From assembly GCA_051418075.1 (NCBI GenBank), contig JBPRGG010000119.1, forward strand, positions 25,965 to 89,964: 64,000 nt of DNA, given 5' to 3'. Position 1 is the first letter of the stretch, and the number at the start of each line of letters is the position of its first letter. The stretch is from JBPRGG01 sp051418075 (lineage in GTDB: Bacteria > Bacteroidota > Bacteroidia > Cytophagales > Cyclobacteriaceae). Positions 53,097 to 61,455 of this stretch are shown here, piece after piece. The translations under genes were made by a program, and so were the position numbers. The notes beneath the pieces were generated by a model. That model worked only from the letters and a program-made list of their open reading frames with translations. It was not told where the DNA came from and did no database searches.

Positions 53097-55186
53097 TCTT
53101 TTAATTTAAGTTCAATAGTACTACCTTTAATTGCTTTTTCTCCAGGGTTTCGGGACTGGGAAACAATCCTTCCCTCTCCTCGATAGAGAACCCTTAACCC
53201 CTGATTTTCAAGCAAATATATGGCATCTCTCAGTCTCATGCCTTTTACATCAGGCACAAATCCGGATTTTATTTCCTGTGATTCCCACTGAATGGAATTT
53301 TTATCAATTCTGGCTTTTACCCATTCTTCATTGTCACTGGCGTGGTTAGAAATACCCAGTTCATTACATATGGTAGACAACTCCTGCCTAAATCCTGACT
53401 GAATTACCGGAAAAACCTGCTGCTGCTGTGATTCCAGGTTAATTTCGGCATGCATCTGAATATCCTGGGAATAGATCTTATCAGCAATCATCTTAAAGAC
53501 AGGGGCTGCCACATCGCTGCCGTACTGGTAATTATTTTGGGGATTATCTATCACCACTATACAGCTGTATTTGGGTTGATCGGCCGGAAAATAGCCGGCA
53601 AACGAAGTATAATAATTACGGCTATATCCTCCTCCTTCTTTTACTTTCTGGGCAGTTCCGGTTTTACCGGCAATTTTATAATGGGCATCCCTTATATTGG
53701 CTGCGGTACCTCGTTCTATCACTCCTTCCAACAGTTCTTTCACTTTATGCAATGTTTCCGGGCTGCATATCTGCGGGTTAATCACTACAGGTTCAAATTC
53801 TTTAATAATTTTATCTGCTTTTTTCTGGGATTTAACAATGATAGGCTGGATCATTTTACCATCATTTGCCACGGCATTGAAAAGGGTAAGAATTTGTAAA
53901 GGGGTTAATTTTAATTCATAGCCTATTGACATCCAAGGCAAAGAAGTGCCACTCCAGGATTTATCTTCCGGAGTTTTGATATAGGGAACGCCCTCACCGA
54001 TCATTTGGAAACCCAGGGGGTGATACAGGCCCAGTGATTTGATATAATCAATAAATCTTTCAGGATGCAAACCGAAATGGTCATGTACCATTTTAGAAAT
54101 TGCAATATTAGATGACTTTTCAAACGCCTGTTTGACGGTAATGGTGCCAAACCCCCCATATTTATGGTCTACCATGACCCGGTCATAAAACCGATACCTT
54201 CCTTTGCCCGTATCAATACTGTCTGTCAGCTGGATAGGCGTATCTTCCAGTAAGGCAATAATAGACATCAACTTAAAAGTGGAGCCTGGTTCGGTTAACC
54301 CCTGGCTTCCTACTGCATAATTATACCTTTCGGCATAATAATTATTACTTTTGCTCAGATTGGAAATGGCTTTGATCTCCCCGGTTTGCACTTCCATCAC
54401 CACCACACAACCATAATCGGCATTATGATCTTGCAGTGCAGCTAATAGCGCGGATTCAGTCACATCCTGAATATTGACATCTATTGTGGTCACAATATCA
54501 TAACCATCAACAGGAGGCACTTCTGATCCGTCATAAATAGGTCGCCAGTTGGATCCATACATTTTTTGGTATAAAGCCTTCCCGTCTTTTCCGGCCAGTA
54601 AATTATTGAAGCTGTACTCCAGCCCGGCTCCGTATTGATTCTGGTTAAGATATCCTATCGTCCTGAAAGCCAGATATTTAAATGGCTTAAACCTTTTATT
54701 GATCTTTTCAAATATGATGCCCCCTTTTAAGCGACCTTCCCGGAAGATTGGCCAATTACTCATCATCTTCTTATCCTGATATTTTACCAGTGCTTTACTC
54801 AGGATAATATATTGTCTCCCACTGATCCGGGCATTATTAATTTTTCTTTTGTAATATTCCTTGCTCCCATCAAACTTTCGGGACAGCAAATAAGCCAGGG
54901 AATCCAGACCATTGGCATAGATATCCTCACTGGCCACTGTGGGATCAAATGCCACCCGGTATTCAGGTAAGGAGGTAGCCAGTAAACTCCCATTGTTGGA
55001 ATAGATATTTCCTCTGGTAGCTTCCACCTGGCGATACTGTAAACTGATCATTTTGGCAATTTCATTCCATTTTTCTCCTTCCCAGTACTGGATCCTGGAG
55101 ATCTTTCCAATCACCAGCAATCCGAATACAAACATGACCAGAAAGGCCAGTCTTACCCTTAGCAATATGGACTTTTTAATATTCAC
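53084..55186 (-). CDS. ftsI: Class B penicillin-binding protein FtsI (PBP3) with one PASTA domain
   Basis: This is the septal transpeptidase, 700 aa. A short cytoplasmic end and one TM helix (LAFLVMFVFGLLVIG) are followed by the PBP dimer domain (EATRGNIYSNNGSLLATSLP) and a transpeptidase domain with SxxK in GSTFKLMSII, SxN in EKSSNIAIS and KTG in IAGKTGTAQK. One PASTA domain closes the chain (about 635-700: GFVPDVKGMRLRDAIYLLE, VVSQSRNPGEKAIKGS). A PASTA on the division PBP is common in Bacteroidota. It pairs with FtsW. It overlaps ftsL by 11 bp. Confidence 0.96.
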   Translation of the reverse strand: MNIKKSILLRVRLAFLVMFVFGLLVIGKISRIQYWEGEKWNEIAKMISLQYRQVEATRGNIYSNNGSLLATSLPEYRVAFDPTVASEDIYANGLDSLAYLLSRKFDGSKEYYKRKINNARISGRQYIILSKALVKYQDKKMMSNWPIFREGRLKGGIIFEKINKRFKPFKYLAFRTIGYLNQNQYGAGLEYSFNNLLAGKDGKALYQKMYGSNWRPIYDGSEVPPVDGYDIVTTIDVNIQDVTESALLAALQDHNADYGCVVVMEVQTGEIKAISNLSKSNNYYAERYNYAVGSQGLTEPGSTFKLMSIIALLEDTPIQLTDSIDTGKGRYRFYDRVMVDHKYGGFGTITVKQAFEKSSNIAISKMVHDHFGLHPERFIDYIKSLGLYHPLGFQMIGEGVPYIKTPEDKSWSGTSLPWMSIGYELKLTPLQILTLFNAVANDGKMIQPIIVKSQKKADKIIKEFEPVVINPQICSPETLHKVKELLEGVIERGTAANIRDAHYKIAGKTGTAQKVKEGGGYSRNYYTSFAGYFPADQPKYSCIVVIDNPQNNYQYGSDVAAPVFKMIADKIYSQDIQMHAEINLESQQQQVFPVIQSGFRQELSTICNELGISNHASDNEEWVKARIDKNSIQWESQEIKSGFVPDVKGMRLRDAIYLLENQGLRVLYRGEGRIVSQSRNPGEKAIKGSTIELKLKEWPT

Positions 55187-55547
55187 CTTTTTTTAAAACA
55201 ATTTTATATGGTGGTTCCAGACTTTCTTCCAAACCTATCTTAATTACTTTTTTGGCCACTTCAGACTGCTTGCTGTCAAACATATAATCAGCTTTTAGTG
55301 AAGTATAATCAGCTCTGAGCTCTTCTACCTCCACCTCCAGCCGATTGATCTTCCTGATGGTTTTTTCAGCATGATGATTATTTCCAATATAAAAAATGGC
55401 TACTGCGGTCAGAAATAAAATATAGGGGAAAAACCTCAACGGTAAACCCTGCTCAGCTAAACCATGCAAGCTGATCACTTTGTCCAGCAATGAAAAAATG
55501 CTATTACCGTTATTACCTTTTTTAATTTTATAGCTGTTGCTAATCAT
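55176..55547 (-). CDS. ftsL: FtsL-like cell division protein (FtsL_2 type)
   Basis: This is a bitopic protein of 123 aa: a cytoplasmic N-terminus of about 40 residues, one TM helix (FFPYILFLTAVAIFYIG) and a periplasmic coiled coil (IRKINRLEVEVEELRADYTS). It has no strong similarity to E. coli FtsL but has the size, topology and position (between rsmH and ftsI) of the Bacteroidota form. It would join FtsQ and FtsW/FtsI in the divisome core. Overlaps of 8 and 11 bp with its neighbours suggest tight coupling. Confidence 0.88.
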   Translation of the reverse strand: MISNSYKIKKGNNGNSIFSLLDKVISLHGLAEQGLPLRFFPYILFLTAVAIFYIGNNHHAEKTIRKINRLEVEVEELRADYTSLKADYMFDSKQSEVAKKVIKIGLEESLEPPYKIVLKKGEY

Positions 55548-56460
55548 TTGCTATCAATTTTTCTGCTATTCTCAATTTGGCACTTCTGGCCCTTTTATTC
55601 CTGGCTATTTCAGCCTCACTGGCTACAATCGGCTTTCGATTCACCGGTTGAAACGGGCGGATCAGGTTTCCAAAAAAATCCTTTTCTTCCTTACCGGTTA
55701 AATTGCCTTTTAACATAAAATTTTTCACCATCCGGTCTTCCAGGGAATGATAAGATATCAGGGATAAACGTCCTCCTGGCTTAATGAGCTGGCTGGCCTG
55801 GAGCAACATATCCTCAATGGCTTTTAGCTCCTGATTCACCTCAATCCTGATAGCCTGAAACACCTGGGCTAAATATTTGGCCAACCGCCCTTTGGGTGCA
55901 AACGGGTCTAAAATCCTGGTCAGATCCGTGGTGGTGATGATCTTCTGTTTGGCCCGGGCAGAAACAATAGCCAGAGCCAGAGTACGGGCATTCTTTACTT
56001 CACCATACATGCCCAAGATCTTATGCAATGATTTTTCATCATATTCATTCACTACTTTTGCTGCAGTGAGCTTGTCATTGCTATTCATTCTCATATCGAG
56101 TTGACCTTCATACCGGGATGAAAATCCACGCCGGGCCTGATCAATCTGATGGGAAGAAACACCGAAATCACCTAAGATCCCATCAACCTGAGTCACCTTA
56201 TGCGATTTTAAATACTGCTTCACATATCTAAAATTGGCTGAAATAAATGTAAAAGAACGATGATTTATTTTTTCTGCATTTAGCCTGGCTTCCTGATCCT
56301 GGTCAAATGCAAATAAATGTCCGTTTGTCAGTCTTTTCAGAATTTCACCAGCATGTCCTCCACCGCCAAAAGTCAGGTCCACATAAACTCCCTGAGGTTT
56401 AATTAACAAGCCATCCACGCTTTCTTTCAGCAATACAGGTTCATGAAATTCATCTGTCAT
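55540..56460 (-). CDS. rsmH: 16S rRNA (cytosine-1402 N4) methyltransferase RsmH
   Basis: This SAM-dependent methyltransferase of 306 aa (formerly MraW) modifies the ribosomal P site. Motif I is DLTFGGGGHAGEIL. Also visible are GDFGVSSHQIDQARRGFS, LDMRMN, QVFQAIRIEVNQEL and SYHSLEDRMVKNF. It is the second gene of the dcw operon, 6 bp after mraZ. Confidence 0.97.
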   Translation of the reverse strand: MTDEFHEPVLLKESVDGLLIKPQGVYVDLTFGGGGHAGEILKRLTNGHLFAFDQDQEARLNAEKINHRSFTFISANFRYVKQYLKSHKVTQVDGILGDFGVSSHQIDQARRGFSSRYEGQLDMRMNSNDKLTAAKVVNEYDEKSLHKILGMYGEVKNARTLALAIVSARAKQKIITTTDLTRILDPFAPKGRLAKYLAQVFQAIRIEVNQELKAIEDMLLQASQLIKPGGRLSLISYHSLEDRMVKNFMLKGNLTGKEEKDFFGNLIRPFQPVNRKPIVASEAEIARNKRARSAKLRIAEKLIAND

Positions 56461-56466
56461 TCTGGT

Positions 56467-56910
56467 TTAAAATTTTAAGTGCTTTTCAGCCAGGGCTGAA
56501 AACTCTTTGGCGTCTTTTATTAAAAATTCATCATACAGATCCGGATTCCAGATTTCCACCCGATTTCCCAACCCTACCACCACAACCTCTTTTTCTAATT
56601 GTGCATATCTGGCCATAGATTTGGGAATCAGAAAACGCCCCATATTATCCAACTCAATTGTTGTATTGCCCCTGAAAAAATTTCTCTGTAAAGTCCGGAA
56701 TTCTTCGTTAAATTCATTTAGTCCGGATATCCGGGAATAAATTTTATTGAATTCAACTTTGGGATAAATTACCAGACAAGGTTCAAATCCACGTCTCAAA
56801 ACGATCGTATTACCCGACGATTCAGGTAGTTGCGCTTTGATCTTGGCCGGCAAAACCAACCTTCCCTTGGCGTCTATTTTACATTCATACTCGCTTTGAA
56901 AACCGGACAT
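56467..56910 (-). CDS. mraZ: Transcriptional regulator MraZ
   Basis: This 147-aa protein has two AbrB-like (SpoVT/MraZ) halves: YECKIDAKGRLVLPAKIKAQ in the first and TIELDNMGRFLIPKSMARYA in the second. MraZ forms a ring and represses its own operon by binding short direct repeats spaced 10 bp apart. Such repeats (GTGG at 10-bp spacing) are present in front of this gene. It is the first gene of the dcw operon. Confidence 0.96.
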   Translation of the reverse strand: MSGFQSEYECKIDAKGRLVLPAKIKAQLPESSGNTIVLRRGFEPCLVIYPKVEFNKIYSRISGLNEFNEEFRTLQRNFFRGNTTIELDNMGRFLIPKSMARYAQLEKEVVVVGLGNRVEIWNPDLYDEFLIKDAKEFSALAEKHLKF

Positions 56911-56930
56911 GGGGCAACTTTACCAAAAAT

Positions 56931-56940
56931 AGTGATCACT
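56931..56940. promoter_or_regulatory. 10-bp palindrome at the mraZ transcription start
   Basis: AGTGATCACT is a perfect palindrome lying between the predicted -7 element and the mraZ start codon, about where transcription should begin. It could be an operator or chance. It is not part of the GTGG box series. Confidence 0.25.
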
Positions 56941-56944
56941 GATA

Positions 56945-56974
56945 CAAATATAGATATTCAACAGGAAAAATCAA
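56945..56974 (-). promoter_or_regulatory. Predicted promoter of the dcw operon
   Basis: On the minus strand TTG (56972-56974) and TATATTTG (56945-56952) are 19 bp apart, matching the Bacteroidota TTTG/TAnnTTTG pattern. Transcription would start near 56938, about 28 nt before the mraZ ATG. The -33 element directly abuts the first GTGG box, so a bound MraZ could block it. Confidence 0.65.
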
Positions 56975-57195
56975 CCACAATTTCCCACTTTTTTCCACAT
57001 CTTATTAATTTCAACGTAACCGGGGGTTAATTGTTTCTCCACATCTTTCCACATAGGCTTTAAAAGGACTTTAAAGCTATAAAAAATCAGGCTCATGGGT
57101 GGAATGGGTTATAATCCACCATACAAACTTAAGCATAAAATTGACTTTTAAGCCATCTGAATCAACCTTTTACACAAACCCGTGGGAAAAAGTGG
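56975..57195. promoter_or_regulatory. GTGG boxes at 10-bp spacing, candidate MraZ operators
   Basis: Minus-strand GTGG boxes occupy 56975-56978, 56985-56988 and 56995-56998, an exact 10-bp series. A second pair is at 57039-57042 and 57049-57052. A third pair, on the plus strand, is at 57182-57185 and 57192-57195. E. coli MraZ binds TGGGN repeats separated by 5 bp, which is the same 10-bp register. The 391-bp region between mraZ and the TlpA-like gene holds no gene. Confidence 0.6.
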
Positions 57196-57233
57196 GATAA
57201 AAATCCAGTAAAACACTAACAAATTGATTGATC

Positions 57234-57263
57234 TTGTTATAAATATAAATTATATTATTTTTG
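57234..57263 (+). promoter_or_regulatory. Predicted promoter of the TlpA-like gene
   Basis: TTG at 57234-57236 and TATTTTTG at 57256-57263 are 19 bp apart, fitting the Bacteroidota consensus. Transcription would start near 57270, about 30 nt before the ATG at 57302. One GTGG pair lies about 40 bp upstream. Confidence 0.5.
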
Positions 57264-57301
57264 GCAGTTTACAGAAAGCAGGGGTCCAAATCTGATTGAA
57301 A

Positions 57302-58546
57302 ATGAAAATAAATATTACATATTTAAATACTAAGTGGCTATATTTCAACCTGTTCATCTTATTATTATCCTGTGATAGCGATAAAGACCACCAGGACAAA
57401 TCCATTCTTCAAGGTGAATGGCGGGGCTTGCTTCGGATCCAGGGGCAGCAGCTTCCTTTTATATTTGAATTAAGTGAGGAAGCAGGGCAATACCAGGTAA
57501 CCCTGATCAATGGCGTGGAAAGAATTCCCATAGATTCTGTAGAAAAAGATCAGGATTCCATATACATTCCAATGCATGTATTTGACGCAACTATAGTAGC
57601 CAGGGTTATTGATTCCACCATGGAGGGCTATTGGATCAAGCATTACATAGAAGATTATAAGGTGCCATTCCGGGCCGGCTACAAGCCAAAGGGTCGGTTT
57701 ATCAAACCAGATCAGGAAACCCAACTGAACCTTTCAGGAGAATGGGCCGTGATATTCCGGGACGGACAGGATTCTACAGAGGCTAAAGGTATTTTTGAGC
57801 AAAATGAGGATCACTTGACCGGAACATTTCTTACTCCTACCGGGGATTACCGGTTTCTGGAAGGTATAATATCGGGAGACTCTATCTGGTTGAGTGCCTT
57901 TAACGGAACATCAGCCTACTTATTCAAAGCTGCTGCAAGTCAGCCTGACATCCTGGAAGGAACTTTTTATTCGGGCAAGACCGGGTTCTCCCGCTGGAAA
58001 GCCTATCGCAACCGCCAGGCCCGGCTACCTGACCCCAATGAAATGACCAGCTTGGTTTCGGATCAGCAAATTCATTTTAATTTCCCTGACCTGAGCGGAC
58101 AAATAATCTCCTCCTCTGATGAGCAATTCAGGGGTAAGCCTATGATCATCCAGATCCTGGGATCCTGGTGTCCCAACTGTATGGATGAAACTGCATTTCT
58201 GGCCAAATGGTACAAACAACAAGATAAATATGATATTTCCGTTGTTGGTCTAGCTTTTGAAAGAAAGAATGATTTTAGCTATGCCCGGAAACTATTGACT
58301 CGTTTTAAACAAAAATATCAGGTAACCTATCCCATACTTTTTGCAGGCTCCAAAGAAAAGGAAAACCTGAAGCAGGCATTTCCCATGATAGACCAGGTCC
58401 TGGCTTTTCCCACTACTATTTTTGTGGACAGCCAGGGAAATATCCGACAAATCCATACCGGTTTTAGCGGACCTGGCACAGGTAAATATTTTGAAGAATT
58501 TAAAGTAAACTTTAAAAAAATGGTGAAAAAACTGCAGGAATCCTAA
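57302..58546 (+). CDS. TlpA-like thioredoxin-fold lipoprotein, 414 aa
   Basis: I start at the ATG at 57302, two codons after an in-frame TTG. The signal peptide ends FILLLSC, so Cys is lipidated. The first ~250 residues are beta-rich (LQGEWRGLLRIQGQQLPFIF, NLSGEWAVIFRDG), a lipocalin-like or similar domain present twice. The C-terminal thioredoxin domain (about 265-410) carries the redox motif CPNC in GSWCPNCMDETAF and the cis-Pro region LAFPTTIFVDSQG. Such proteins reduce disulphides or support cytochrome maturation or oxidative defence in the periplasm. It is read divergently from the dcw operon. Confidence 0.88.
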   Translation: MKINITYLNTKWLYFNLFILLLSCDSDKDHQDKSILQGEWRGLLRIQGQQLPFIFELSEEAGQYQVTLINGVERIPIDSVEKDQDSIYIPMHVFDATIVARVIDSTMEGYWIKHYIEDYKVPFRAGYKPKGRFIKPDQETQLNLSGEWAVIFRDGQDSTEAKGIFEQNEDHLTGTFLTPTGDYRFLEGIISGDSIWLSAFNGTSAYLFKAAASQPDILEGTFYSGKTGFSRWKAYRNRQARLPDPNEMTSLVSDQQIHFNFPDLSGQIISSSDEQFRGKPMIIQILGSWCPNCMDETAFLAKWYKQQDKYDISVVGLAFERKNDFSYARKLLTRFKQKYQVTYPILFAGSKEKENLKQAFPMIDQVLAFPTTIFVDSQGNIRQIHTGFSGPGTGKYFEEFKVNFKKMVKKLQES

Positions 58547-58549
58547 AGT

Positions 58550-58894
58550 TCAACAGTTTGTTTCTTTACAGGGATCACACCCCCAGTTAATCAGGGAATA
58601 GCGCCATTTACTGTTTTTTCGATCACTGGATGGTTTTTGAGCCATATGTCGACTGATGTAGCTGCTCACTTTCTTCATATGCTCATAATCCTGTTCAGAC
58701 AATTCAGCTACATTTTTATGCTTAATACTTACTATTTTATGTCCCGATTTATGACCGATGGCTTCACCATCTCCACTATCCCAACCAACATTCTGGGATT
58801 CTTCAGTTTCCAGCCAGTTTTCTAATTCTGATGGTGCCATATTTACCTTCTCAAAAAAACGCTGACGAATTGCTTTTCTTTCATTATCATTCAT
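58550..58894 (-). CDS. DUF3140-family protein, 114 aa
   Basis: The conserved pattern of this small cytosolic family is clear: MAPSELENWLETEESQNVGW, GEAIGHKSGHKIV, YEHMKKVSSYISRHMAQKP and the final WRYSLINWGCDPCK. DUF3140 proteins are found in many bacteria and fungi with no established function; some occur with stress or DNA-related genes. This copy ends in CDPCKETNC, where relatives usually have GHDP, so it has extra cysteines. It converges on the TlpA-like gene with 3 bp between stops. Confidence 0.88.
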   Translation of the reverse strand: MNDNERKAIRQRFFEKVNMAPSELENWLETEESQNVGWDSGDGEAIGHKSGHKIVSIKHKNVAELSEQDYEHMKKVSSYISRHMAQKPSSDRKNSKWRYSLINWGCDPCKETNC

Positions 58895-58974
58895 GATTAA
58901 AAAATTGATGGTTTATATGAAAAATAATGGTTAAAACGGAATTGTTTTCAATTCAGCCGGTTTTTTGCCCAACG

Positions 58975-58994
58975 ATGATATTAATCAATATCAT
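58975..58994. promoter_or_regulatory. 20-bp inverted repeat upstream of the DUF3140 gene
   Basis: ATGATATT and AATATCAT are perfect 8-bp arms around a 4-bp centre, about 80 bp upstream of the DUF3140 start and downstream of the ThuA-domain gene. It could be an operator or a weak hairpin. No T-run follows on either strand, which argues against a terminator. Confidence 0.3.
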
Positions 58995-59122
58995 TAGATC
59001 CTTCACAGGACATAGTACATTCCCAAAAAAAGATTTCAGAAATCACCCTATTACCAACTATCCAATACTAAAACTGGCGATAAAAAGATAAAAACCCATT
59101 TGGAAATAATGGATTTGTCAAA

Positions 59123-59884
59123 TTACCGGCTTACCCATTGGGCCGCATTACGCAGTATTTGATGCAAAGGCTGTATGGACAATGAGGCGGTTCCATGTCC
59201 CAATAAACATTGAAATATTTTTCCTTCGCCATCTCCATAAGTGTAAGCCCAGGCCAGAGGTTCTGCTTTCCCGGTATCTTTTGAAACAGCAGTTAGCAAA
59301 GGTGGACCCACCGGAGCATCTCCTTTTTGATTGTAATACAATTCATCCTCCGTGGTAAAATCTTCCAATCCTTTGGTAATTGGATGTTTGCTGGCAATAT
59401 TCACGGTAAAGGTGCCATATTTGTCGTGGCTGCTGTTCTGGCTGTGGTCCCAGGCCCTGCGGCAAATATTCCTGAATTCCGGCCAATCCGAGGACTCCGC
59501 TTCAGGTAAAGAATAGTGCCAGGCTCCATTGGCAAAATGTATCAGCAGCAACCCGCCTCCTGAATTTAAATAGTTTACGAATGCCTGTTTGGAGGATTGG
59601 CTTAAACCTTCGGGTTGCTGCCAATTGCAATAATTCAATACTAAAAAGTCAAAATCAGCAAGGTCCAGCCGTGATAAATCTTCTATTTCAGTGGATACAT
59701 CCACTTGTATGGACGGATGCTCCTCCAGAGCTGCCTTGATCAATGGTGTTGTTTCCTCCCATTTATGACCGGGGTGGTGATGTCCGGTAAGAATAAGGCC
59801 CTTCAGGGGATCATTTCCAGCATAAACTCCTGGTCCCAAAGCCCATAAAATAAAAACGGCTAAAAGTATTCGAATCCTCATCAT
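59123..59884 (-). CDS. Secreted ThuA-domain protein, 253 aa
   Basis: After a signal peptide (ILLAVFILWALGPGVYA) comes a ThuA (trehalose-utilisation) domain, a class I glutamine-amidotransferase-like fold. Typical stretches are LILTGHHHPGHKW, FDFLVLNYCNWQQPEGLS, YLNSGGGLLLIHFANGAWHY, KHPITKGLEDFTTEDELYY and GKIFQCLLGH. The family often occurs in Bacteroidota carbohydrate loci and may act on modified sugars, but its reaction is not settled. It is the last gene of a probable operon with the symporter, isomerase-like and ATP-grasp genes, 19 bp after the last. Confidence 0.88.
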   Translation of the reverse strand: MMRIRILLAVFILWALGPGVYAGNDPLKGLILTGHHHPGHKWEETTPLIKAALEEHPSIQVDVSTEIEDLSRLDLADFDFLVLNYCNWQQPEGLSQSSKQAFVNYLNSGGGLLLIHFANGAWHYSLPEAESSDWPEFRNICRRAWDHSQNSSHDKYGTFTVNIASKHPITKGLEDFTTEDELYYNQKGDAPVGPPLLTAVSKDTGKAEPLAWAYTYGDGEGKIFQCLLGHGTASLSIQPLHQILRNAAQWVSR

Positions 59885-59903
59885 AACTCAATCATTTTTA
59901 TAT

Positions 59904-61364
59904 TTAATTAACTTTTATCCTGTTTTCCAAGCGTGATTTTATGGTCTGAATGATGATTTTGTAAAGTTCATCTCCTGATTTTTGATTTTCAATCCCATCA
60001 TCTAAATTAGGGTTATCATTCACTTCAATGATCATCACTTGCCCATTTATTTCTTTAACATCAACCCCATAAAGGCCGTTCCCGATCAGTTGTGCCGCTT
60101 TGCTGGAAATGTCCATTACTTTTTTCGGCACCTCCTCCAGTGACACTGTGTCAAATAAACCTTCTATATCAGCAGTCTCAGCCATCCAGTTATAGATCTG
60201 CCAATGGTCTTTAGCCATATAATATTTACAGGCATAAAGGGGCTTTTTATCGATAAAACCTATTCTCCAATCAAATTCTGAAGGGGTATATTGCTGAGCA
60301 ATGATCAGGTCAGAAGCATTCAGCATTTTATCCACTTCACTTTTAAACTCTTCGGCTGAATTCACTTTTACCACACCCTGAGAAAAGGAGGAGTCCGGCA
60401 TTTTAAGCACACAGGGAAACCCTAACTGATTGGCAATCTGATCTTTATTTTCAGAATGTGTGATCAGAGTTTTGGGAGTGGGTATTTTAGCTTTGATGAG
60501 CAACTCCGCCAGATACACTTTGTTGGTACACCTAAGGATGGACTCGGGATCATCGATCACCACCAGTCCCTCGGATTGAGCCCGGCTGGCCAGCCGATAA
60601 GTATGATGGTTTACAGAAGTGGTTTCCCGGATAAACAGGGCATCAAATTCACCAATGCGGTTATAATCGTCTTTGGTAATTAATTCCACTGAAAAGCCCA
60701 TACTTTCAGCTACATCCACAAATTTATTGATCGCTTTTTTGTTGGATGGTGGTGATTTTTCCTCAGGGTTCATCAGAATAGCCAGGTCATAAATGAACTT
60801 GTTTTGCTTGATGGAGGAATACCTCTTTTTATTAAAAAATTCTTTGGCTACTTTTTCTACAAAATCAAAATGATAATCCGGAATCTCATTGAAAGGTATG
60901 GGTTTAATATTCTGAATGGTCCATTTTTTATTATATATAAATTTGGCCCGCAGAAAAGGTGCCTGAAACAGTTTATATAACTCATTACTGAGAGCGTCGT
61001 AATGTTTTGAAATATTCTGCCCAAAGTAAATGCTTAAGACATATTCGTTGGATTTGATCTTTTTCAGTGTTTTTTGTACCAACAGATCCAGTTCATCAGA
61101 GATGATTTTTACTATAGCCGGTGCCTTCAGGTCCTGAATTGTCTTTATATTAGGCATGGCTTTATGCCCTCTAGCCTCGGCTAACAGGGAGACATAATAT
61201 CCTTTTGACTGATAGCGGTATTGTTTACATAAATTAAAGATCCTGATATTCCTTAGATCGGCATATTTCGGATTGGTAAGATACTCTCTGGAAGAAATGA
61301 TCTCCACCCCTTCAATGGATAAATTCCAATGTTTGGGATTATCTACTACAATATACTTCTGCAT
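59904..61364 (-). CDS. RimK-like ATP-grasp ligase with RLAN N-terminal domain, 486 aa
   Basis: The N-terminal ~190 residues (KYIVVDNPKHWNLSIEGVEI; NLCKQYRYQSKGYYVSLLAE) match the RimK-like ATP-grasp N-terminal domain. The ATP-grasp part (about 210-480) shows LFIRETTSVNHHTYRLAS, DDPESILRCTNKVYLAELL, PCVLKMPDSSFSQGVVKV, the EFDWRIGFIDKKPL region and metal ligands in MIIEVNDNPNLDDGIENQ. ATP-grasp enzymes of this group join amino acids, such as glutamate, to proteins or small molecules. The substrate here is unknown. It is cytosolic. It lies 91 bp after the isomerase-like gene and may be functionally unrelated to it. Confidence 0.9.
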   Translation of the reverse strand: MQKYIVVDNPKHWNLSIEGVEIISSREYLTNPKYADLRNIRIFNLCKQYRYQSKGYYVSLLAEARGHKAMPNIKTIQDLKAPAIVKIISDELDLLVQKTLKKIKSNEYVLSIYFGQNISKHYDALSNELYKLFQAPFLRAKFIYNKKWTIQNIKPIPFNEIPDYHFDFVEKVAKEFFNKKRYSSIKQNKFIYDLAILMNPEEKSPPSNKKAINKFVDVAESMGFSVELITKDDYNRIGEFDALFIRETTSVNHHTYRLASRAQSEGLVVIDDPESILRCTNKVYLAELLIKAKIPTPKTLITHSENKDQIANQLGFPCVLKMPDSSFSQGVVKVNSAEEFKSEVDKMLNASDLIIAQQYTPSEFDWRIGFIDKKPLYACKYYMAKDHWQIYNWMAETADIEGLFDTVSLEEVPKKVMDISSKAAQLIGNGLYGVDVKEINGQVMIIEVNDNPNLDDGIENQKSGDELYKIIIQTIKSRLENRIKVN

Positions 61365-61455
61365 GTAATTTTAGAAAAACTAAAAATAAGGACGCAAATA
61401 AACATGAATTTTCAGATGAAAACGAAGATTCATTCAAAAAAATATTTATGCTGAT

